Assembly (NCBI GenBank): GCA_031254955.1
Contig: JAIRTK010000482.1
Coordinates: 1-22,888 of the forward strand
Direction: 5' to 3'
Length of the DNA stretch: 22,888 bases
Origin: Opitutaceae bacterium
GTDB taxonomy: Bacteria; Verrucomicrobiota; Verrucomicrobiia; Opitutales; Opitutaceae
Part shown: positions 18,401 to 22,888 of the stretch, one piece after another
Layout of the letters: each line of letters starts with the position of its first letter
Position numbering within the stretch: the first letter of the stretch is position 1
The notes under the pieces: model-generated
Told to the model about the DNA's origin: nothing
The model's input: the letters and a program-made list of their open reading frames with translations, nothing else
The model's database searches: none
Translations under genes and position numbers: made by a program

Positions 18401-21400
18401 GGTTGCTGGAAAGCGTGGATGAGGAGGGGCATGCTGTTGTCACAAATACCTACGACTCACTTGGCAGGGTGTCCACACAGTGCGCATTTGGCGATGAAAA
18501 CCGCCGCTGGGCAATCCACACGGCCGAGGGCCTTACCCGCACGACAGACCCTTATGGACACACCCGTTGGTCTTTATTCGACAAACGCGGACGGCTTTGG
18601 ATGGAAATCGATGAGTTGGGCGGTGTCACCACCACCAAATATGATGGGGCGGATAGGCTGGTCTCCTTAATATCTCCGGAAGGCCGCGCACTGACTTACA
18701 CTTATGACAGACGCCATCGGATCATCAATATAAAGGATCCGGCGGGCGCTGACATCCAGAGGGTTTTCAGCAGTGATGATTCGTCCACGCACATGCTGTT
18801 TGATGGCGAGGGAAACCCGGCAACATATGAATATAACGGGTATCATCAGCTTATATCCGTGACGGGGCCGGGGGGGATGGTGAGCGCCTGGCCTTATTAC
18901 GACACCCGCGGGAGAGTTGTGCGGGCATACCCGGCGTCATTGGAACAGAACCAGTACAATCATATCTTTTTAGTATACACGGACGTGTCCGGCCATGGCC
19001 TGAAAAAAATGCAGACAAAATATTACAATCAGTCGGGATTCAGCACGGAGACTATCTGGTTTGACGCGCGGGGCGATATGGTGCAGACAATAGACAGGAA
19101 CAACCGGCGCACAACATATGCGTATAACAACCAGCGGCAGCTCGAAACGATATCACGCTGGGCGGGGAGCCATTATGCAGGCGTCGGCACTGATCCCGAA
19201 CCGGGTGATGCCCCCCCCACGGCACTCACGACCCGTATCTACTACAACAAGGCAGGCGATGTCATCGCCATCACGGATCCGGCGGGTAAGACAGTCTCCT
19301 GCACGCGTGATGCCCTTGGCAATGTGATCACGGTCACTGATCCCATGAACATCAGGGTGGTGGAAAATGGATACGATTACAGAGGAAATTTGACCGTAAG
19401 CTACGGCCCGCTGGGCGGGGAGGCGTCATGGGGTTACGATGCCGCGGGTCGTGTGAATGAGATCACCGATCCACTGAAACGGACAAGCATGATCACTTAT
19501 GACTTGGACGGGCTGGCCACAAGTTTTACCACACCCGGTGGAAACTCGACGGCCATTTTGCATGACAATCTGGGAAATCCAAAGACGGTCGAGGATCCGG
19601 CGGGGAATGCGATTCTATACGATTACGACATGGATTCCCGGCAGACCGGGTTGATGAATCGCAATGAAAACCAATATACAGTCAGCTATGATTTGAACGG
19701 TCTTGCCATATCCAGCACCACGCCATTGGGTCATGTGTCAAAAATCGAATACAACACCCGCGGCCTCGTGGCCAAAATGACGGCGCCCTCCGGGCGCGTG
19801 ATGGAAAACACTGTCTTCGACAGTGAGGGGCGTGTTCTTGCCCAGGTTGTCAAAAGTGACGCCGGTGCGGTCGAAGCCACCCGTGAGTATGCTTACATGA
19901 CCGGCGGCCAGCTCATCAGTGTGGCCGAAATTACGGCCTCCGGCACCATGACGGCAACCCGCGCTTACGATAGTTTTTATCGCCTCACCGCATACAGCGA
20001 CGGTTGCGGCGGCACCCTTGGTTACAAATACGACAAGGCGGACAACCTCATAGAGCTCACTTACCCCGACGGCACCGTCGTGGCTTATGAGTATGACGAT
20101 TGCAACCGCCTCATACAAGTAACCGATTGGGCCAATCGTGTCACCCGATATGATTATGATGCCGCCGGGCGCCTTGTGAAAACCACGCGGCCCAACGGCA
20201 CGGTGCGCGCGCACAGTTACGATCTCGCTGGGCAGCTGCGTTTTATCGCGGAACACGGTCCGAATGATATGCTGCTGTGGATGCGGTCGTGTGACTACGA
20301 TCAAGAGGGAAACATGATACAAACACAGACATGGCCCGTTATGGCAAATGGCGGCTGGCAGGCTCCGGAGGACGAAGCCTCCTACGACGCGGACAACCGC
20401 CTCGCGACATGGAACAGCTTCGCGGTCGCGCACGATGCCGACGGCAACATGGCCAATGGCCCGCTGCCGGACGGGACAATGGGCAATTACACTTACGACA
20501 TGTATGATCGCCTCACCAGTGCCGATGGCGTAGCCAGCGCATACAATCCCGACGGCTTGCGTGTAAGCGCTGGCGGCGCCAGCTATGTGGTCGATCCCAC
20601 CGGCCTGAGCAAGCCGCTCGTCCGCCAGCAGGGCGGAACTGCCACCAAGTATGTCTGGGGTCTCGGCCTGCTCTACGAGGAAACCAACAACAATATAAAA
20701 ACTTACCACGCCGACCATCTCGGCAGCACCGTGGCCCTGGCCAATGCCAGCGGCACGGTGACCGACCGCTGGGAATACTCAAGTTATGGCACGCAAACTT
20801 ACCGCACGGGAACCAGCGACACGCCGTTTCAATTCCACGGCGGCTTGGGCTGCATGACCGATGCCAACGGACTGGTCTATATGCGTGCTCGCTTCTACAA
20901 CCCCCGCATCATGCGGTTCCTCAACGCCGACCCCATAGGCTTCTCGGGGGGCATGAACTGGTATGCGTTCGTCGGGAACAACCCAATGGGCTTTGTTGAT
21001 CCGGAAGGGCTTAAGATAATCGTTGAAGGGACGGCTTCATTTATAAAAGAGACCCATGATGTATTAAACGAATTTCGATCTGTAGCTTCACCACAAGAAA
21101 TTCGTGATTTGATGAATAATCTTGACGCATCACCACATGTTTTTACAATTGAATCTATTCATTTTATGAAAAAAGAAAAAGGCAATATAATAACAATAAA
21201 AAGAGGTTTTTTTGAACACCTTTTTAACCTTAAATATAAAGGATCGGGTGCTACTATTCAATGGGATAGAACAAGTATGACGGGATGGGACGGCAATCCT
21301 CGAGACATAAAAATTGGCCTCATTCACGAACTCGGGCATGCAAAGACAATGGCCAATGGTATATATATGTTCCTTGCCAAATCTGGATATTTACCGGGGG

Positions 21401-21600
21401 ACTATACTCCAATTGTGGAAATTCCAGCGTTGTTTTATGAAAATATTGCACGTGCTCATTATGGATATCCATTACGATATTCATATTACACCCCGCGGGA
21501 TATCGCCCATATTGAATCAGAACTAAGTGCAGGCAGGCAACATCCATTTGAAAAGAAGGGCAAAGAGCAACGACAGGAACGTTCGAAAGGCAGAAAGTGA
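15451..21600 (+). CDS. Sec-exported transglutaminase-RHS polymorphic toxin with metallopeptidase tip
   Basis: The protein has 2049 residues. The ATG at 15451 gives a clear signal peptide (LHA|Q after residue 23). A transglutaminase-like domain spans about 95-245 with an intact-looking triad: Cys149 (DFDTCALLKALL), His223 (PHVWVVLNVNG) and Asp238 (VMDPSFK). An uncharacterised region with a GGGSGSS linker follows (about 250-720). RHS begins with DPVDASTGAFYKKTTDL and GRGWTHTYD (DUF6531-like, about 725-790), then many YD repeats (about 910-1790, for example YKYDKADNLIELTYPDG). The conserved RHS core is HADHLGSTVALAN, YMRARFYNPRIMRFLNADPIG and NPMGFVDPEGL, with Asp1827 and Asp1850. By analogy with RHS/TccC proteins, self-cleavage is expected after Leu1854. 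Residues 1855-2049 form a zinc-metallopeptidase tip. There is no PAAR, VgrG-linked or TcB-like region, so delivery should start from Sec export rather than type VI secretion. Target and recipient are unknown. Confidence 0.9.
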   Translation: MRFLKTITFAGIISFVFQSGLHAQWHTFDPYGPQPASVFPDELLEQPEETGSSENSEAGQTQVTAGAAAAPDYASGGYVTAADTPTTELISFAQGFGNAQNAEGQLTTDAARHAYMWVKNNIRFVPYPGSKRGAHMTWLERAGNDFDTCALLKALLTACGYQNVSYRFASVSISMIPSGGSDACAWLGVENQTLIVESLQRSMYYFESPYDVGSDGLSIRMPHVWVVLNVNGTQYVMDPSFKKQQFHSPVDPGIDEIEYSKSELQAEAGGNASTYAYLSGSSNMNAFNNKLTDYAVKLDDYLRKTEHGRGGAEAAGSMTIEPEFISALPQGLAQVFSINPGTTQEWAGMPAKCSVHMTILAEIDTNIGKKSDGTVSVYTSQLTGGKIIYTADSFRNTGASNLPYQVTQGRLIVEGITTNNGCETTIDPANWQNFLPDGEATISMKFQYPHVVVNNSPYEESARFKPVVRFKDAAYLISYGFGDTAGRLKWFLSRNETLTDDDVQYVIGMQHLVGAELFYEALGGVTNNNIKNQLHAAIVGAYSSPSIDIRCNLTTIYKRGQDSDMDLKKLSLITAYWISAMEHTCIEQSVQPKSAVSTVGLLMKTIQNNQGVYLAKNLAEFNNFKDQLTNYSSELKDALGGLLATYDRLVLPQDGAVSINDYSGYGFIMAKASPLMYGFMLSEGSGGGSGSSNNYSFQDMIALHNLRIDKDTLAPAAQSRSLVRDPVDASTGAFYKKTTDLVLGDGSAPMGLALARYYSSMRSKNDDAGLGRGWTHTYDIRLGFRHPTDMTVERASASEMAPIMVAARAIYDLFDYDGTARDWVLPAVAACWGARQLLDSRATVIMGDRTMEFVKRPDGSYVPPAGVDATLAPKGYYLELSFHKGLKIGFPAAGGRFSYISDSTLADGFKISANYNGDGCLASLTDAHDRTLEFFYSGSSLTHVKDSTGRYVYYDWSSESGRNVLSVTNPEGHASKMYFDENYRLLESVDEEGHAVVTNTYDSLGRVSTQCAFGDENRRWAIHTAEGLTRTTDPYGHTRWSLFDKRGRLWMEIDELGGVTTTKYDGADRLVSLISPEGRALTYTYDRRHRIINIKDPAGADIQRVFSSDDSSTHMLFDGEGNPATYEYNGYHQLISVTGPGGMVSAWPYYDTRGRVVRAYPASLEQNQYNHIFLVYTDVSGHGLKKMQTKYYNQSGFSTETIWFDARGDMVQTIDRNNRRTTYAYNNQRQLETISRWAGSHYAGVGTDPEPGDAPPTALTTRIYYNKAGDVIAITDPAGKTVSCTRDALGNVITVTDPMNIRVVENGYDYRGNLTVSYGPLGGEASWGYDAAGRVNEITDPLKRTSMITYDLDGLATSFTTPGGNSTAILHDNLGNPKTVEDPAGNAILYDYDMDSRQTGLMNRNENQYTVSYDLNGLAISSTTPLGHVSKIEYNTRGLVAKMTAPSGRVMENTVFDSEGRVLAQVVKSDAGAVEATREYAYMTGGQLISVAEITASGTMTATRAYDSFYRLTAYSDGCGGTLGYKYDKADNLIELTYPDGTVVAYEYDDCNRLIQVTDWANRVTRYDYDAAGRLVKTTRPNGTVRAHSYDLAGQLRFIAEHGPNDMLLWMRSCDYDQEGNMIQTQTWPVMANGGWQAPEDEASYDADNRLATWNSFAVAHDADGNMANGPLPDGTMGNYTYDMYDRLTSADGVASAYNPDGLRVSAGGASYVVDPTGLSKPLVRQQGGTATKYVWGLGLLYEETNNNIKTYHADHLGSTVALANASGTVTDRWEYSSYGTQTYRTGTSDTPFQFHGGLGCMTDANGLVYMRARFYNPRIMRFLNADPIGFSGGMNWYAFVGNNPMGFVDPEGLKIIVEGTASFIKETHDVLNEFRSVASPQEIRDLMNNLDASPHVFTIESIHFMKKEKGNIITIKRGFFEHLFNLKYKGSGATIQWDRTSMTGWDGNPRDIKIGLIHELGHAKTMANGIYMFLAKSGYLPGDYTPIVEIPALFYENIARAHYGYPLRYSYYTPRDIAHIESELSAGRQHPFEKKGKEQRQERSKGRK
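21013..21597 (+). other. C-terminal toxin tip: HEXXH metallopeptidase, M91/NleD-like
   Basis: This segment (residues 1855-2049) follows the RHS core cleavage signature directly. It contains GLIHELGHAKTM with the zinc motif H1959-E-L-G-H1963. After 26 residues comes E1990 in PIVEIPALFYENIARAHYGY, then PLRYSYY. A downstream Glu followed by ENxxR and a G-x-x-R-x-Y pattern is characteristic of the M91 peptidases (NleD) and of related polymorphic-toxin metallopeptidases. The assignment to that group is from remembered patterns. The end is very basic (KKGKEQRQERSKGRK). Codon and base use differ strongly from the shell: 19 of 60 bases are G or C at 21061-21120. Confidence 0.75.
21585..21590 (+). promoter_or_regulatory. 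Ribosome binding site supporting the GTG start of the immunity candidate
   Basis: GAAAGG lies 6 bases before the GTG at 21597. Few genes in this window have any recognisable Shine-Dalgarno site. This one supports initiation at the GTG that overlaps the toxin stop, which is the only start giving the small protein its hydrophobic N-terminus. Confidence 0.55.
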
Positions 21601-21959
21601 AAAGACGGATTTTATTAATTTTTGCAATCCTAATAATCTCTTTATTATATTTAACAAAAGGATTTTTATTCTCATTTTACCTCCATGCCATTCCTATTGG
21701 ATCTTCCTCATATTTAGATTCATACAGGAAAGCCGTTTCAAGTCCAGTCCACAGCTTCTCGGTGCGCGATAAATACGCCGGTAGGATACGATTCGACTTG
21801 TGGTTGGCGGGGGTTGAGGCAGAAATATTATTCGAAATGAAGGGAAATGAAGTAATCATGGTGATGGTTTTGCCATATAATTATGGTGAAACTCGTTTTA
21901 TTTATATTTTTAATAGGAATGGAAAATTAATCGGATGCTGCTATGTTAGTTATTCGTGA
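21597..21959 (+). CDS. Candidate immunity protein for the RHS metallopeptidase toxin
   Basis: This 120-residue protein starts at a GTG whose last two bases are part of the toxin TGA (GTGA overlap), so it is translationally coupled. The next in-frame Met would delete the N-terminal hydrophobic stretch (about 4-27, ILLIFAILIISLLYL), so the GTG is preferred. That stretch is either a signal anchor or an uncleaved signal peptide, and would place the remaining beta-rich domain (for example RIRFDLWLAGVEAEILFEM and GNEVIMVMVLPYNY) in the periplasm. Base composition is AT-rich like the toxin tip and unlike everything upstream and downstream. No family is recognised. The immunity role is inferred from position, overlap, size and shared composition, all typical of immunity genes that sit directly after polymorphic toxins. 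Confidence 0.7.
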   Translation: MKRRILLIFAILIISLLYLTKGFLFSFYLHAIPIGSSSYLDSYRKAVSSPVHSFSVRDKYAGRIRFDLWLAGVEAEILFEMKGNEVIMVMVLPYNYGETRFIYIFNRNGKLIGCCYVSYS

Positions 21960-21977
21960 AGGTCAAAACTAGGGAGG

Positions 21978-22154
21978 GGCCAAAAGGGGTCGGGCCGAAA
22001 ATTGTTGATTTCTGAATTGACCCAAGCCGTGCTTGCTCCTTTAAGACTCGTCCCATGTCTTACATTTTGCCCTTTATACCTTCAACCCGCAGCAGACCCT
22101 CCCGACATCGCGCCCGGGAAAAATCAACAATTCTCGGCCCGACCCCTTTTGGCC
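21978..22154. mobile_element. 177-bp palindromic REP/MITE-like element
   Basis: Two 34-base arms, 21978-22011 and 22121-22154, are inverted copies with a single mismatch. The outer sequence is ggccaaaaggggtcgggccg. They flank a 109-base spacer with no gene. Arms of this sort (GGGGTCGGGCC-like) recur as extragenic palindromes near REP-associated tyrosine transposases in several bacterial groups, but that attribution is uncertain. The arms would also form a strong hairpin in RNA and may end the toxin-immunity transcript, since no other terminator is visible after 21959. The element fills most of the gap before the lipoprotein gene. Confidence 0.7.
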
Positions 22155-22204
22155 TCTTACCACAGGGAAATCTGGTAAACAGATCAAAGATGAGAACACT
22201 CCCC

Positions 22205-22771
22205 ATGCAAAAACAACATCCCGCCCTCTTTCCGCTCGTGCTTGCCGCGCTCCTGGTCGCTGGCTGTGCGACCGCGGGAAAACACAAGCCGGTTGATCCG
22301 GAAACCGGCCACATCCCGACCCGCTCCGCCGCCATCGCCACCGTCGTCAAAAGTGAAAAAATCGACCTGGCAAACTACCGCGACCTGATCCTCACGCTGG
22401 GCGGCACATTCTTCAGGGACCAGACGATCGCCTTCGGCTGGTTCACCACCGTGGTGGATGGCCACGACATGGAGGAGCTTTTGAAAAAGGAAAACAGAGC
22501 CGGCATCGCCTACGATTTCGCAAATCCCGCCTCTTGGAAAAGAATCTCCGGCAATTACAAACCCTTCCTCGTGCTAAGGCCGGATGAGCGCGTCGCGGAC
22601 GGCAAAAGATACATCCAGCTTAAAGCCTGCCAGTCCGACTCGGGCGCCGAAGTCTTCACCGCCGAGGTGAACATAACATCATTTTCCGGCATCATGACCG
22701 GAGCCAACGACAGGAATGTATGGTATCCATTATACAATGCGTTTATAGGTTGGGTAAAAAGCAACGAATAA
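22205..22771 (+). CDS. Small lipoprotein of unknown function
   Basis: Starting at the ATG at 22205 the product is 188 residues: a short signal with hydrophobic core LFPLVLAALLVAG followed by Cys21. This is a good lipobox (V-A-G-C), so the mature protein should be lipidated and membrane-anchored. An ATG at 22190 would add five residues and cannot be excluded. The open frame reaches back to 22055, but that start lies inside the palindromic element and would place the signal internally. The mature part (about 168 residues) is a mixed alpha/beta domain with no motif I recognise; it includes LILTLGGTFFRDQTIAFGWF and ends VWYPLYNAFIGWVKSNE. GC content returns to the higher level of the flanking chromosome. 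Its stop overlaps the next start, so it forms an operon with the downstream exported protein. Confidence 0.8.
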   Translation: MQKQHPALFPLVLAALLVAGCATAGKHKPVDPETGHIPTRSAAIATVVKSEKIDLANYRDLILTLGGTFFRDQTIAFGWFTTVVDGHDMEELLKKENRAGIAYDFANPASWKRISGNYKPFLVLRPDERVADGKRYIQLKACQSDSGAEVFTAEVNITSFSGIMTGANDRNVWYPLYNAFIGWVKSNE

Positions 22772-22888
22772 TGAGAACCAGCATTCAGTGCCGCGCAAAA
22801 CATGCTATTTTTATAGCAGGCACCCTTTTGTTTTCCGCATCCATCGGGCAACCACAATCCTCCGCCCAATCCATGCCTACGGCTGAAG
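22771..22888 (+). CDS. Exported protein, 3' partial (cut by window end)
   Basis: The ATG at 22771-22773 shares its A with the TAA of the lipoprotein gene (TAATG), a classic coupled start. The 39 complete codons read as a signal peptide: basic start MRTSIQCRAKHA, hydrophobic IFIAGTLLFSASIG, then a polar Gln/Ser-rich stretch with a possible cleavage at SSA|Q. The frame is open to the right edge. Too little is present to assign a function; the coupling to a lipoprotein suggests an envelope role. Confidence 0.65.
   Translation, partial: MRTSIQCRAKHAIFIAGTLLFSASIGQPQSSAQSMPTAE

Noticed and set aside
22055-22204. Extended N-terminus of the lipoprotein gene
   Set aside because: That start is in the spacer of the palindromic element, and the extension would push the lipobox signal about 70 residues into the protein.

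Overview
The window looks like a chromosomal stretch from a Verrucomicrobiota bacterium, most likely an Opitutaceae-type organism. This rests on three things: very large GC-rich cell-surface genes with autotransporter-associated strand repeats and putative-Ig (He_PIG) repeats, a TonB-dependent receptor of the kind abundant in that group, and weak or absent Shine-Dalgarno sites. The taxonomic placement is an inference from gene style. All genes supported here are on the + strand.

Region 1 (1-11381) is GC-rich (46 of 60 bases are G or C at 601-660, counted by hand). It holds one enormous reading frame, cut by the left edge, that runs without a stop from a modular surface protein into a complete TonB-dependent outer-membrane receptor. 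The surface part has Ig-like repeats, strand repeats, a six-bladed NHL propeller, an Ig domain, and a Gly12 + hydrophobic + basic sorting signal. The join is a hydrophobic helix, a basic loop and a second hydrophobic helix with a signal-peptidase site. Next comes a 923-residue classical autotransporter, followed by a strong hairpin terminator.

Region 2 (11382-12204) is best read as a toxin operon bracketed by two different palindromic MITE/REP-like elements: 11435-11659 upstream, and 21978-22154 downstream of the last operon gene. Between them, 11720-21959 carries four tightly packed genes (gaps of 14 and 18 bases, then a 4-base overlap). These are an exported thioredoxin-fold protein that has lost its CxxC, an exported protein of unknown function ending in a YD-like motif, an exported 2049-residue protein, and a 120-residue membrane or exported protein started at an overlapping GTG. 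The large protein has a transglutaminase-like domain, a full RHS/YD shell and a zinc-metallopeptidase (HELGH, M91/NleD-like) tip. Base composition drops sharply exactly where the RHS core ends and the tip begins (19 of 60 G+C at 21061-21120), as expected for an exchangeable toxin-immunity cassette. The inferred logic is that the shell encapsulates and releases the protease tip, and the small last gene protects the producer. The two upstream secreted proteins may help folding, display or delivery.

Region 3 (22205-22888) has a small lipoprotein of unknown function, translationally coupled (TAATG) to another exported protein that is cut by the right edge.

The best candidates for something undescribed are the polyprotein-like surface protein/receptor fusion and the Sec-exported transglutaminase-RHS-metallopeptidase toxin operon with its unusual partners. 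No rRNA, tRNA, CRISPR array or complete insertion sequence was seen.
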